Source of the DNA: Sugiyamaella lignohabitans | Taxonomy: Eukaryota; Ascomycota; Dipodascomycetes; Dipodascales; Trichomonascaceae | Assembly: GCF_001640025.1 (NCBI RefSeq) | Contig: NC_031672.1 | Span: 682,001-746,000, forward strand | Direction: 5' to 3' | Length of the DNA stretch: 64,000 nucleotides | In this document: positions 31,600 to 41,640 of the stretch, one piece after another | Layout: the number at the start of each line of letters is the position of its first letter | Numbering within the stretch: the first letter of the stretch is position 1 | Notes under the pieces: generated by a model | What the model was told of the DNA's origin: nothing | Seen by the model: only the letters and a program-made list of their open reading frames with translations | Databases searched by the model: none | Program-made: the position numbers and the translations under genes

Positions 31600-32892
31600 A
31601 TGGGTCTAGCAAGTAAATTAGCTGCTGCCGGAGTTGCTGCTGCTGTTTCTAACATGTCTGGCGGAGCTCCGGGTGGACCAGGCGGTTACGGTCGTCCTCC
31701 TGCTCCTGGTGGCTATGGTCAGCCTCAAGGCTATAATCAAGGTTATAGTCAACAATCTGGACCTGGCGGTTATCCACCACCCGGTCAACAACAGCCCGGT
31801 CATGGATATCCTCCTAGCCAACAACAGCCCGGTCATGGATATCCTCCCAGTCAACAACAGCCCAGTCATGGATATCCTCCTAGTCAACAACATCCTGGAT
31901 ATCCTAGTCAACAACAACCTGGATATCCTAGTCAACAACAACCTGGTTATGGTCAACCTGGACCCGGTGGATATGGAGCGGCTGCTGCTGGAGCTGCTCT
32001 TGGAGCCGCTGCTGGATACGGGGCTGCCAGCTATGGCGGCGGTCCGGCCGGACAGGCTGGTGGTTATTACTCAATTCTTGAAGCTGCTGTTCGAGAAAAC
32101 CGTCTTGAAGCCTTCTACCCTCCTCAAAGGCTGCAACAAGTCGCTGCCAGTGTTTCAGGCCAAGTTCAACAATTGGCTCAAACCTGGGACATTCCCATGG
32201 AGATTGCCCGTGACCTTGTCCGATTAGCTCTGTATGATATCGTGCTATATGTTGATGATTCGGGTTCAATGGCATTCGAAGAGAAAGGTGAACGTATTGA
32301 CGATCTGAAACTGATCCTCCACAGAGTATCTTTTGCGGCCTCGTTATTTGATACAAATGGAATTGAGGTGCGGTTCATGAACAACAACTACCAAGGAAAT
32401 GGTATTCGTTCTGAACAGCAGGTGGGTCAGATGATGCAAAATGTCAAATTCCAGGGCCTCACGCCTCTAGGAACCAATCTGCGTAAGAAGGTCCTCGATC
32501 CATTAGTTGTCGGACCAGCTTCTGCAGGTCAACTGCAGAAGCCAGTTCTCATTATCACCATCACTGATGGTGAGCCTGCTGGCGAGTCTTCCAGCACCCT
32601 GAAACATGCTATCAAAAATGCCAAGCACCAATTGCAATCCACCAGATACGGACCCGGTGCACTTGCCCTGCAATTCGGACAAGTTGGCAACGATCTCAAA
32701 GCCCGTGCTTTCCTAGCATCTCTCGACAACGACAGAGAAGTGGGTCCCATGATCGACTGTACGAGTAACTTCGAAGTCGAGCAAGACGAAATGGCCAGAA
32801 TCGGCGTTGACCTCTCGCCCTCTCTCTGGCTGGTCAAGATTCTAGTAGGCTCCATCGACCGTTCCTATGACAAGAAAGACGAGAGACAATAG
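31600..32892 (+). CDS. VWA (copine-like) domain protein with Gly/Pro/Gln repeats
   Basis: A 430-residue protein. The ATG is at 31600 (MGLASKLAAAGVAAAV). Residues about 20-130 are low-complexity Gly/Pro/Gln/Tyr, with three tandem 11-residue units of the type GHGYPPSQQQP encoded by 33-bp DNA repeats. The segment YYSILEAAVRENRLEAFYPP leads into a von Willebrand A domain (about 210-400): the metal-site motif DDSGSM near 218, a Thr in GLTPLGTNL, and ITDGEPAGESS as the third metal-binding loop. This VWA type is common in filamentous ascomycetes, with no settled function; adhesion or membrane-associated scaffolding is a guess. It lacks C2 domains, so it is only copine-like in the VWA part. Confidence 0.85.
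   Translation: MGLASKLAAAGVAAAVSNMSGGAPGGPGGYGRPPAPGGYGQPQGYNQGYSQQSGPGGYPPPGQQQPGHGYPPSQQQPGHGYPPSQQQPSHGYPPSQQHPGYPSQQQPGYPSQQQPGYGQPGPGGYGAAAAGAALGAAAGYGAASYGGGPAGQAGGYYSILEAAVRENRLEAFYPPQRLQQVAASVSGQVQQLAQTWDIPMEIARDLVRLALYDIVLYVDDSGSMAFEEKGERIDDLKLILHRVSFAASLFDTNGIEVRFMNNNYQGNGIRSEQQVGQMMQNVKFQGLTPLGTNLRKKVLDPLVVGPASAGQLQKPVLIITITDGEPAGESSSTLKHAIKNAKHQLQSTRYGPGALALQFGQVGNDLKARAFLASLDNDREVGPMIDCTSNFEVEQDEMARIGVDLSPSLWLVKILVGSIDRSYDKKDERQ
31795..31893 (+). repeat. Tandem 33-bp coding repeat
   Basis: Three near-identical 33-bp units encode GHGYPPSQQQP-type peptide in the VWA gene; shorter related units follow to about 31945. Confidence 0.7.
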
Positions 32893-32938
32893 TCCCGTCC
32901 TAGCAGTGTAATTCTATTTTTTTCTACCGACCTGGCCC

Positions 32939-32999
32939 TGCCTCCGGCGGCTGGGGCTGCGCCCCAGACCCCCTGGCTCCTCTCGCTTCGCTCGAGTCG
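32939..32999 (+). repeat. GC-rich double-hairpin half-unit A-B1 (site 6)
   Basis: Plus orientation, 46 bp after the VWA gene stop, A first. A loop TGC; B1 has the GCTTCGC core. Confidence 0.95.
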
Positions 33000-33082
33000 G
33001 GCGTACGGTCCCCTCCGTTAAGTTAACAGAGAATCTGTTAGATTATTGAGATAAATATCAGAAAATGCTGATCCCCTGCGCC

Positions 33083-33142
33083 CGACTCGAGCGAAGCGAG
33101 AGGAGCCGGGGGTCTGGGGCAAAGCCCCAGCCGCCGGAGGCA
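33083..33142 (-). repeat. GC-rich double-hairpin half-unit A-B1 (site 7)
   Basis: Minus orientation, only 5 bp from the Nudix gene stop codon, with A against the gene. A loop is AAA on the plus strand. It faces site 6 across 83 bp, together forming an open inverted pair in a convergent gap. Confidence 0.95.
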
Positions 33143-33147
33143 GCAGA

Positions 33148-33918
33148 TCACATCCGCTTCCTGTTGAACGTCCCCAGTTTGATACAGTCGGCTACTGCTA
33201 GGTCGTAGCCAATGGAGGGGATGATGGGGAAACCCTCGGGGTCTCTGCCGTAGGCGACGCGAGCACAGTCGAGGGCGATTTGGGCCGTGAGTCCTGTTAC
33301 GCTGTTGCTGGCATAGGATTCGGCCAGCCGCGAGGTAGGGTCTTCGAATACCCATTCAGAGTTCTCGTTTCTGTGTGCTTCGTATTCGTAGTATACCCAG
33401 GGCTGGCCAGCCCATTCAGTGGGGTCGCTGGCTTTCAGAGTGGATGGATCGTTCAGGAAGAACGTCTCCAGTTCAAGCCCGTATGCAATTTGAACCTCGG
33501 CCCCATTCATTTTGGCCACAATCTGTTCTATACTGACTGGAGGTGAGGTTTCGTGAAGTGGTTCGATATAGCAGACACATGGACGCACGACTAGAAAGTT
33601 CCGACTTAAATAACATGGAAGACTGCAAAGTTGGTGAAATTTATAACTAGCTGGATCAAACCCAATCTCTTCTTGTGCTTCCCGAAGCGCTGTACTCCAT
33701 GGATTCTCATTTGGATGGTCGCTTCTTCCACCAGGAAACGCTGCTTGCCCTGGATATGTCCTCATGTTGAACGATCGTACTGTCAGTACCGTCAGTAACT
33801 TGCCAGCAGCATTTCTATAAAGTATTATTAACACAGCTGCTCGCTTGTTATAAGGCACTGACGTCCATAAATGGTCAGACTCATCTGTTTGGAATGATTT
33901 CAAACGGTTTATCTCCAT
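33148..33918 (-). CDS. PCD1: Nudix hydrolase, Pcd1-like (CoA or oxidised nucleotide diphosphatase)
   Basis: A 256-residue Nudix protein with the ATG at 33918. The Nudix box is GGRSDHPNENPWSTALREAQ followed by EEIGFD, and shows the family Gly, the Glu in NENP, and the REAQEE core that binds magnesium. The preceding LTVLTVRSFNMRTYPGQAAF is typical of the CoA-diphosphatase subfamily (LR-S-x3-G-x2-F-PGG). Yeast Pcd1 hydrolyses CoA and 8-oxo-dGTP, and some members are peroxisomal. The C terminus here ends in NRKRM, which is not a usual peroxisome-targeting tripeptide. Length and C-terminal region otherwise fit. Confidence 0.8.
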   Translation of the reverse strand: MEINRLKSFQTDESDHLWTSVPYNKRAAVLIILYRNAAGKLLTVLTVRSFNMRTYPGQAAFPGGRSDHPNENPWSTALREAQEEIGFDPASYKFHQLCSLPCYLSRNFLVVRPCVCYIEPLHETSPPVSIEQIVAKMNGAEVQIAYGLELETFFLNDPSTLKASDPTEWAGQPWVYYEYEAHRNENSEWVFEDPTSRLAESYASNSVTGLTAQIALDCARVAYGRDPEGFPIIPSIGYDLAVADCIKLGTFNRKRM

Positions 33919-34669
33919 GATTTTGATTCCTGTGGATATTATAACTGACTTCTGTAGATCGAGCCGAGCCGATATCTTACTGATAATCCCGGAGGTTAGG
34001 GTTCAACCCCGCATTTACTCGATAAGACTGTTTCCTCCGGACATTTTTAATGGCCTCCAGTCCCAATTGATACAATTTTAACAATTTCGAGCAAAATAAC
34101 TTGTTCTTTAGTTATAAATGGGAGTGAAAAATTCCATTTGATGCTTGTTTCTGACTGATCAATTTTGTTCACTTGGGTTACACCCTAACCGCTATCTTGC
34201 GTTAATTTTCAGGGGTACATAGCTCCGTTATCAACTCTAGACTTTTGCGGTCCTATTTTTCATTTTATGAAGTCGTGAGTCTAGCCATTCTGTTGATCTT
34301 GGTTGCATAATAGAGAAACAAATAATGTAAAGCATTATCCCATGAATGACAGGATAGAGTTATCAATGCGAAAATGTGGCCATTAAGCTCTCTTCGCGGA
34401 CAATATGCCAGCGGGATTGTGATTTGGATCATTTATTGCCAGATCTAATACTGCTAACCTACCAGTTGGGCTACATTGGGATAGTAAATAAGAAAAACTG
34501 CTGCTGCTATTTCGCGGATTCAGAGACCCTCGACGTAACGACTCGAGCGCAGCGAGAGGAGCAGCGGGGTCTGGGGCGGAGCCCCAGCCGCCGGAGGCAG
34601 AATGGGGCTATATTCAATGCAAAATAATTTCAATTAAAAATGGAAGGTATTGTTCATGACAGGCAGGTG
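33919..34669. other. 750-bp spacer
   Basis: Promoter of the Nudix gene and 3' flank of the fasciclin gene with element 8. A tRNA-like GGTTCAACCCC near 34000 is not part of a foldable tRNA. Confidence 0.5.
34539..34599 (-). repeat. GC-rich double-hairpin half-unit A-B1 (site 8)
   Basis: Minus orientation, 70 bp after the fasciclin-gene stop, A first. Loop GGA on the plus strand. Confidence 0.95.
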
Positions 34670-37402
34670 TTATGGGCTCGGGAGGTTGAGGTGGCGGCCA
34701 AACTCACGATGCTCGTTGACATGCCCTGTTGCGATGGGGTTGATGCTGCTATTGCTACTTATAGTGGAGTAGAAATTGTTGGAGGTGGAATTAGGAGAAG
34801 TACCGTCAACATCGCTGGCACCGTTGTTGCTGTCACGGCGACTGCGGTTACTGCGAGCACTACGAGTACTCCGTCCTGAAGGAGAGGTAGTACGATCGCG
34901 TAGAAGAGGCCGATGTTCGTCATTCTCGGGATCCGTGGCTTTACGGGTGCCAACAAATGCGTACAGACAAGTGACGATACTGGTAGCAGCCAGAATTAGT
35001 CCTAAAGCAGCGCCAATGAGAATTGCAACGTGGGTCTTGAGTCTGTATGGAGGTCGGATAAGTGGTGTGTGAACCCAGTCAGGCGAGATATATCTGTCAA
35101 GGAACAACACAGTCGAGTGTTTTCCAAATTCGTGGTTTTGAGCATCGCCACGGCTTACAACATATGTCTCTTGACCAGTACCGTCCACGATAGAGAGGAT
35201 ATGGAAGTTCTCAGTGACATTGCGACCAGAAAGTTGGACATCCTCATCCAAAGTTGGAATAGCTTCTCCAGCAAACAGGGTATTGATGGGGTTGTCGGGG
35301 AGGATATGGAGAGATAGTAGTCTGTCAGTTTTGCTGGAGTTGGCATAGTAGCCGTTATCAGCGAGTTGGTCCATGTTCGGGACCAGGATAGTATAACTTT
35401 CATTGCGATCCAGAATGTGGGACATGTTTCTTGCTTTTAATAGGTCTACAAAGTCTTTTCTGTCACCAGCAATAATGAGATCATGTGGAGAAACCTCGAC
35501 GTGCTTTGGAATGGACAATTGGTCGATAGAGTGGGCAACACCCGAGTTGAATAGAATGTCTTCAGCATCAATGTCATAGGAAGTGTTATTGACACGTGCG
35601 ATGTATGGGCCGTTATGGCGACCCTCACCACCACTAAATACGCTGAGCTTGGACTTGGTGCCGTCCAAAGACTCAACGACTCTTGGTTTTTCGTTACTGT
35701 ACACAGGAGTCTCAAAAATAAGCGACTCAAAAACAGCTCTGAGAGCAGTATGGTTGGATTGAAGATAAAGTTTTAGCAGAATCTGGTTTTCCCAAGCTCG
35801 ACGTGAGGGGACGAGGTACGTTCTTGGGGGATCGTTCTTGGGTGGAGAGATCAGTCCTGTCGACTCGAGAAAAGCTACTGAAAATGAGGACTGAAAAAAG
35901 GGTCCTAATGCAAAGGCAAGAGATGGAGGCACGTCTAGATCGCCCTCTAACAGGTAGATCGAAGTGTTACCAACATTATAATCTGAAGTGAGCACCAGTT
36001 GAGAATTCAGGCTAATGGTGCCTTCAGAAGATACTATTGCCTTGATTTTCTGGTAGTAGTCCCCCATTCGATGAGATGATAGTTTTGACGTTAGCAGATA
36101 TGTTCCACGGGTGTCGAGATCTTCGAGGGCATTAGCTCCTTTGACAATATGGTATTTGATATTGGGGTGACTATTAGTTTCACTGGTGCCGATGGGATAC
36201 ACAAAAATGGATTGAGGTTCGGTTTCAGTTCCGTCAATAAGAGACTGAAGTCCTCGCAGATACGTTTCCTCGACAAACAGGTCTGCACCAAGGCCATGCA
36301 AGTACTTTTCAGGGTTGAATTCAACCACCTTTGAAGATGCATCTTGACGAGTGGACAGCAAAGAATCGTAGGTATAGATGATGCCATCACGGGTCAATAT
36401 GTTTACTTCGTCGGGGTTGAAAGTCGAGTTGATGATATAGTCGCGATCAAATTTAAGGACAGTCCCATCAGCAGTGACGGCAGTCATTTCTCCAGAACTT
36501 CTTTCCGAGCGGTGTCGAGGCTCGATAGAGGTCTGTATAGCTTGAGGCTTTAATAAATGATCGATAGTGTGTCGATTAATCAGGATTTCTCGGTCGGCTT
36601 TGGCACTGGCGGATAATAGATAGTCCTTTTCGACGTCGATAAACTTGTCAAAGGCATTGTCATTGGGCACTAGTAATGTGACAAGATTCTTTCTTAGCTT
36701 AGTCTGCTTTTTCCGAGAAGAATCACAGTTGTATTCTAATGAGAAAAGTTCACTGAAAAAGCTATGTTTCCTAGATTTCGCTTCAATGACTTCACACAGA
36801 GTGGGCGGGATCGAAAGTAAGCTGTCAACACCTTGAACTACGCCTCGATGATAACCGGCCATCTGATCCAACTCAACGACAGTGGCCTGGCCGTTTACTT
36901 TGAGACCAATACCATCGTCGTCAGAATCATGACTGGAATCAGGAGAAATGACAACGGGAATACCATCTTTCAACTCTTCCTCACCTTCCCTGTCATGCTC
37001 GTCCTCATCGTCATCCCACGCTTCATACAGTCGTTTACTCAGATGGCTCTGAAGAACCACATCTGATGTCACATTGTCAGAAACCACCGTTCCATTCAGG
37101 AAATGATATAGCAGCAGGTCCTTGGTGACAGTAGCACCGTCTTCTTCCAGCTGGTAGAAAGCACTATTCACTGGAGCCAGCAGAGTCGAGTTTCGTGACT
37201 GGTTTATCAGATTGACCAACCCATGTTTCTGTAAATAATGCAGTAGAATCGAATATTCTGGCGATGCTGATAAGATATCGATAATAGTAGTCGATGGAGA
37301 TGGGTCGACATCCCCTGCCGAGGTTGGTCCAATAGTCACCAGCAGAATATACAGCGCGGTCACCAGGGGTTTAGAGCTCTGAAACAGACCCGACAGCTTC
37401 AT
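34670..37402 (-). CDS. Fasciclin (FAS1)-domain type I membrane glycoprotein
   Basis: A 910-residue protein starting at the ATG at 37402; the frame extends upstream only to a TTG. A signal peptide (LVTALYILLVTIGPTSAG) precedes repeated FAS1 domains. Their conserved LVP-type strands are visible at about 75 (NSTLLAPVNSAF), 247 (LLVPNDNAF), 530 (TYLVPSRRAW) and 670 (YTILVPNMDQL). Many N-glycosylation sequons are present. A membrane helix at about 790-820 (THVAILIGAALGLILAATSI and on) is followed by a basic, Ser/Arg-rich cytosolic tail. The layout matches the fungal vacuolar or surface fasciclin proteins, such as yeast YLR001C, whose role is unclear. Confidence 0.88.
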   Translation of the reverse strand: MKLSGLFQSSKPLVTALYILLVTIGPTSAGDVDPSPSTTIIDILSASPEYSILLHYLQKHGLVNLINQSRNSTLLAPVNSAFYQLEEDGATVTKDLLLYHFLNGTVVSDNVTSDVVLQSHLSKRLYEAWDDDEDEHDREGEEELKDGIPVVISPDSSHDSDDDGIGLKVNGQATVVELDQMAGYHRGVVQGVDSLLSIPPTLCEVIEAKSRKHSFFSELFSLEYNCDSSRKKQTKLRKNLVTLLVPNDNAFDKFIDVEKDYLLSASAKADREILINRHTIDHLLKPQAIQTSIEPRHRSERSSGEMTAVTADGTVLKFDRDYIINSTFNPDEVNILTRDGIIYTYDSLLSTRQDASSKVVEFNPEKYLHGLGADLFVEETYLRGLQSLIDGTETEPQSIFVYPIGTSETNSHPNIKYHIVKGANALEDLDTRGTYLLTSKLSSHRMGDYYQKIKAIVSSEGTISLNSQLVLTSDYNVGNTSIYLLEGDLDVPPSLAFALGPFFQSSFSVAFLESTGLISPPKNDPPRTYLVPSRRAWENQILLKLYLQSNHTALRAVFESLIFETPVYSNEKPRVVESLDGTKSKLSVFSGGEGRHNGPYIARVNNTSYDIDAEDILFNSGVAHSIDQLSIPKHVEVSPHDLIIAGDRKDFVDLLKARNMSHILDRNESYTILVPNMDQLADNGYYANSSKTDRLLSLHILPDNPINTLFAGEAIPTLDEDVQLSGRNVTENFHILSIVDGTGQETYVVSRGDAQNHEFGKHSTVLFLDRYISPDWVHTPLIRPPYRLKTHVAILIGAALGLILAATSIVTCLYAFVGTRKATDPENDEHRPLLRDRTTSPSGRSTRSARSNRSRRDSNNGASDVDGTSPNSTSNNFYSTISSNSSINPIATGHVNEHREFGRHLNLPSP

Positions 37403-38186
37403 CTTGAACAAATAACTTCCAAATCACTAACAGCAAGTAGAATCCAACCAGGCAGATAAACTAACTGAGTGTAAAAAGATAAGTCTGTTTAAATAAGAAG
37501 AGTCTTTACACAGCTCAATTGCTACCCAGATCAATAGCAGCAACACTCTAAATGAACTTAAATTGTAGATCAACCAACCCTGATCTCAGTCTTTTTTTCC
37601 AACTTCTGAGATCAAGCTACCAACCAAAAAGCTGCTCTTATCCAGATCACAGCCAACTGTATCTACAAACACTTGAAAAAGTGCCACAACTCCCGTAAAA
37701 ACTGATACCACGACACAGACGGTCCGTGAAACAAATTACAGTGATCACCGTGGGCACCTAACCTTCTCCAGATAGAGCTACAAACTCTAATGAATCAACG
37801 GGTACTAATATAATAAATCCTACTCGGGAGTGGGAAGACTGTCTCAGTACCAGTCTCTTAAACCGTAAGATCCTTCAAAAAAAGGTATTACCAACAAAAG
37901 AACAATCGTTAAGGAAAGAAAAAACTCGGGAATCCAGATTGTCTGTATATATTGCAACAATCAACAACCCTAGATATGTCTCAGTCTTATCATCATACAA
38001 ATAAAAACACCCGAGAGAGAGATCATACTGCCGACTATTCACCAATTAGGATCCAGCCGCAGCATAATCCAGGGTTTACTGCCTAAACAGGAAGCCACTC
38101 ACGTGCATGCGTTTGCAACTGCCCGTTGGGAATGTACCAAAAAGAGACATGTTATTTCATCTTGAGATAAGAGTCTCGTGAGGACA

Positions 38187-38238
38187 TGCCTCCGGCGGCT
38201 GGGCTCCGCCCAGACCTGGTTGTGCTCGCTTCGCGAGC
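38187..38238 (+). repeat. GC-rich double-hairpin half-unit A-B3 (site 9), shortened stem
   Basis: The A hairpin is CTGGGC-TCC-GCCCAG: one G and its pairing C are both missing, so the stem stays perfect at 6 bp. B3 is GCTCGC-TTC-GCGAGC. Confidence 0.93.
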
Positions 38239-38510
38239 TTGGTGGGGTGACTGGAGTTCGAAGTCGGCCGAGTTTAGTCCTTTCTGGTGATGTTCCACTC
38301 GCCACTTTTTTTTTCCACTGCCATCGGCCATCTGCTGCCGGCCCTCCAAATGCTCGGTAACATGCAGTTCTATGCACCGCTGGCCGAACGTTGCACCAGC
38401 AAGACGAATATAATACACAATTGTATCCATCACCCAACTCACTCCGCTACCAGACTCTGTCTCCAGATCCGCCGCCCGACTTGCCCCGTGGAATCCTTAG
38501 CGGGGGGTAT

Positions 38511-38572
38511 TGCCTCCGGCGGCTGGGGCTCCGCCCCAGACCCTGGTTGCTCCTCTCGCTGCGCTCGAGTCG
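38511..38572 (+). repeat. GC-rich double-hairpin half-unit A-B1 (site 10)
   Basis: Plus orientation with loop TCC, linker GACCCTGGTT and B1 ending CTCGAGTCG. Confidence 0.93.
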
Positions 38573-39228
38573 GAGCGTCTACTGTCGACAGGGTTTTCTG
38601 TGAAGCAGCAGTTAGGGTGTTTGGGACTGATGCTGCCAAACTAAAGTCTCCACGACCACTGTACCTTAGATAGTGTGATATGAGAGCATTGGGTATGTGA
38701 GTCTTGCAGATAGTGACTTTGATAGTAGAGGAGTTCCATAAAATCAAATTTGTGAAAAATGATTAACGATCTATAGTACCCGTATATGTAATAAGAAAAG
38801 TACTATAAAGATAGTGTTAGTACAGCACAACACAGGTTCCAGGGGCATTTTAAACCAGATAAGTTATCAGGGCAACGATCTGCACTCTTATACAGAGTAG
38901 TGGCAGAAAATGGACGACCGTCACTGATCGTCAGGCACAATCGATCGCAGAAGTGTGATGCTGCTGAGAGCACAACTTGACCGTCGAAAAACTCCTAACC
39001 AGCTAAATTCTTTTGAATGTTTTTTTCCGTTATAGCAGGAGAGCAAACGGCACCGATTCTGATCAAAAAACTTCTATCGCGCTACCGAACACCGACTACA
39101 AGAACATCTCAAGTTCATTCCAACGGCGATTTTAACGATTGAGGTGTTTATAAACGAACCAATTCACCTCCTGAGAAACAAGAACAGCAGATCCCACCAT
39201 TTCCAAGGCATAACCCCACCAGTCACAC

Positions 39229-39366
39229 TGCCTCCGGCGGCTGGGGCTCCGCCCCAGACCCCGCGGCTCCTCTCGCTGCGCTCGAGTCGTCTCTTCCACG
39301 GTTCCAGCAAAACTCCTGCGAAGCAGGAGCCACGGGTCTGGGGCAGCGCCCCAGCCGCCGGAGGCA
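39229..39366. repeat. Full-length GC-rich double-hairpin element A-B1-centre-B2'-A' (site 11)
   Basis: 138 bp. Left loop TCC, right loop AGC; the B2 arm is CTCCTGC-GAA-GCAGGAG. The centre is about 24 bp of unrelated sequence. Confidence 0.95.
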
Positions 39367-39688
39367 GGTCCCCCTACCCCGCCAGGGGGGAGATCGGCGG
39401 GCAAGGCATGATAAGCGCTGTACCTGGCATGGACGACGTCATATGTGCCTATCGGTTGGCAGTGATGCCGCAGATACAGAGGTGCCAAAATAAACAGGGG
39501 TGGGTGCCAATTAAGGTTGGCAGGGCCGGTCCATATAAAGAACAGCAGTTCCGATGGCACCACAGGGGTCGTCGTTTGTCGCCAAGTTTTTTTTTGACAT
39601 TGATACAGTGCCGTAAGTGAAAAGTTGCATGCCAGTGGTTCTAGACCTAGCACCAACCAGTCTCAATCGTCCCTGGATGGTTCAGGCT

Positions 39689-39742
39689 GCTCGCGAAGCG
39701 AGCACAACGGGGTCTGGGGCAGCGCCCCAGCCGCCGGAGGCA
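39689..39742 (-). repeat. GC-rich double-hairpin half-unit A-B3 (site 12)
   Basis: Minus orientation. B3 reads GCTCGC-GAA-GCGAGC on the plus strand; the A loop is AGC. Confidence 0.94.
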
Positions 39743-40194
39743 GAAGAGCCCCCGATAGTTAAACGCGCTAACAGTCTAGCGAGCTTGACAGGCAGACTGA
39801 TTCTGAGGTGAGTTTTAGGCAAGAGGAGTTCAGGAGTACAGAAAGGGGGTTAGAGGTACAATGGTGAAACAGCGAAATGCGGGATAGAGTGGTTATGGTG
39901 GGAAGGGGACGAAGGATTATTGGACGTGCCGTGCAGGGCCAGATGCAGACTTGTTCCGAACAGGGGTAGCGAGCGGAGTTGTAGCAGGCTGGAGAGTGTT
40001 GGAGCTGTGGGTGTCCGCTGTGGATGAGTGTGGGTGTGAGTGGGAATGCGAGTGTGTTTGGATACAGAGTTTGGACCAACCAATCGACAGGCGGGCGAGC
40101 AGGTGAGGGTAGAGTATGGAGCTGCGAAACGGCAATGGGAAAAGTCGGAGAATGGATTGCAGGGGATGGGATGGGACTATGGCGGATACAGGTG

Positions 40195-40310
40195 CAGAGC
40201 GGGTATGCAGCAGTAGCAGTAGCTGTGGCATCCGCATCAGTATCAGCATCAGCAGCAGCATCTGTGGTAGTAGTAGGAGTAGCAGCAGCATCAGCAGCAG
40301 AAGCTAAGGG
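40195..40310 (+). repeat. GCA/GTA trinucleotide-rich tract
   Basis: Degenerate (GCA)n and (GTA)n triplets in about 115 bp. It gives poly-Ser/Ala or poly-Leu in several frames; I do not treat any as a protein. Confidence 0.6.
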
Positions 40311-41535
40311 CTTTGTTTAGCAGTAGTAAGCGAAGAAAAGCTAGCTTGTCTGTCAGTACCGTCAATGTTATCGATACCCACTAGCCAATTTAGGGGTTAA
40401 TCTAAGGATCAGACGGGCAGCTGGCATGGATGACGATGGCTCTGCACGCACCGCCTTGAATCTTGGCTTAGAGCTTGAACTCATTCTCTTGATTTTAGGG
40501 CTTTCCATGCCGATAGTTAACCCTTTACATGTGCATGACCAGCCTGTAGGTGACGCAGATCCATGTTTGATGTTTAAAATAACTCGCAGGTCCGTGCAGA
40601 AGCATGCCAGAGTAGCCTAATCGATAGCCATGGTGACCGATATAGGGGGGATAGACGTGCCGACCAAGCTCGGGACAGTGAACCGGTCTAGCATTGTGAT
40701 TGATTGATTGACTGATGGAGAGATGGACTGATTCTGTTTTTAGGCTGGTGATTCGAGCTATGAATATCATACTCATATACTGGAATAGTAGTGAATGAGC
40801 GGCGGATAATAGTAAATCAGTGGTGGAGTGATTACCATTTGCAAATCAAACTATTACCCACCAGTAGGTAGAAGAGAGTATTACGGACCAAGGTTAGTTC
40901 TGGAGAGTATATTTTGTTAAGCACGTATGTTTGATACTATTACTAGGTAATGTTCATGCGCCTAATTGCTATTGTGAAAGGAAGTCATACGTAATCCTCA
41001 ACACCCATAATACTGACTAACTAGACCAATTACGTGACATACCAAATATAACCGACAGTTGACCTGACCAGCATCACCCACTACTGCATGCTGTCTACTG
41101 ATTAAACTTTTACCCCATTGAGTTCTGCATCCCATACCGGTGTAGCGTACCCTCAGAGTCATTCTCTCTCTCTGTCTCTCTAAGTGAACTGTACAAACCG
41201 CTAGCTACCAAGCTATATTAGCTAAAACAACGTCATCATCTTTTCCAGCCAGTCAACGTCAATCTTCTGAACTATTATTTTTTTTCTTTTTTTTTTATTT
41301 TTATTTTTTTTGGTTCTATTTCTGTTACTACTTCTGCTCTCTTATTACGGTCTATCCCTGCTCTCTATCCTATTCGTCGATTTTATTGATTTTCTAAATT
41401 TTATTCTCTCTTCACTTTCTACTGGTCTGTACACTATTTCGGTCTCGTCTTCTCTCTATCCCGCTTGCATCTTTCTATTTTTTTTTTTTTTTTCATTTTA
41501 TATTTTTATTAGCCTTTGTTGGCGAGTGATTTGAC

Positions 41536-41640
41536 TAGTAACAAGCAGGCAAGCAGGCAAGCAGACAAGCTGTCAAGCGTGTGTACCGCAGGCGAGTCGG
41601 CAAGCAGTCAAGTGTGCACGGTAGGCAAGCAGTACAGTAA
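41536..41640 (+). repeat. Degenerate GCAAG tandem repeat
   Basis: AAGCAGGC-type units repeat several times, then diverge (CAAGCTGTCAAGCG and similar). It resembles the degenerate CAAG repeats near 30402-30452. Confidence 0.55.

Noticed and set aside
33985..34030. tRNA-like T-arm sequence (GGTTCAACCCC)
   Set aside because: I could not fold an acceptor or anticodon arm around it.
39132..39656. A 174-codon minus-strand frame and a 158-codon plus-strand frame
   Set aside because: Both cross element 11, have no domain and start or end in repeat sequence.
39850..40320. Frames with His/Ser or Leu runs in the gene-poor tract
   Set aside because: They derive from GCA/TGTG-type microsatellite sequence and have no conserved features.
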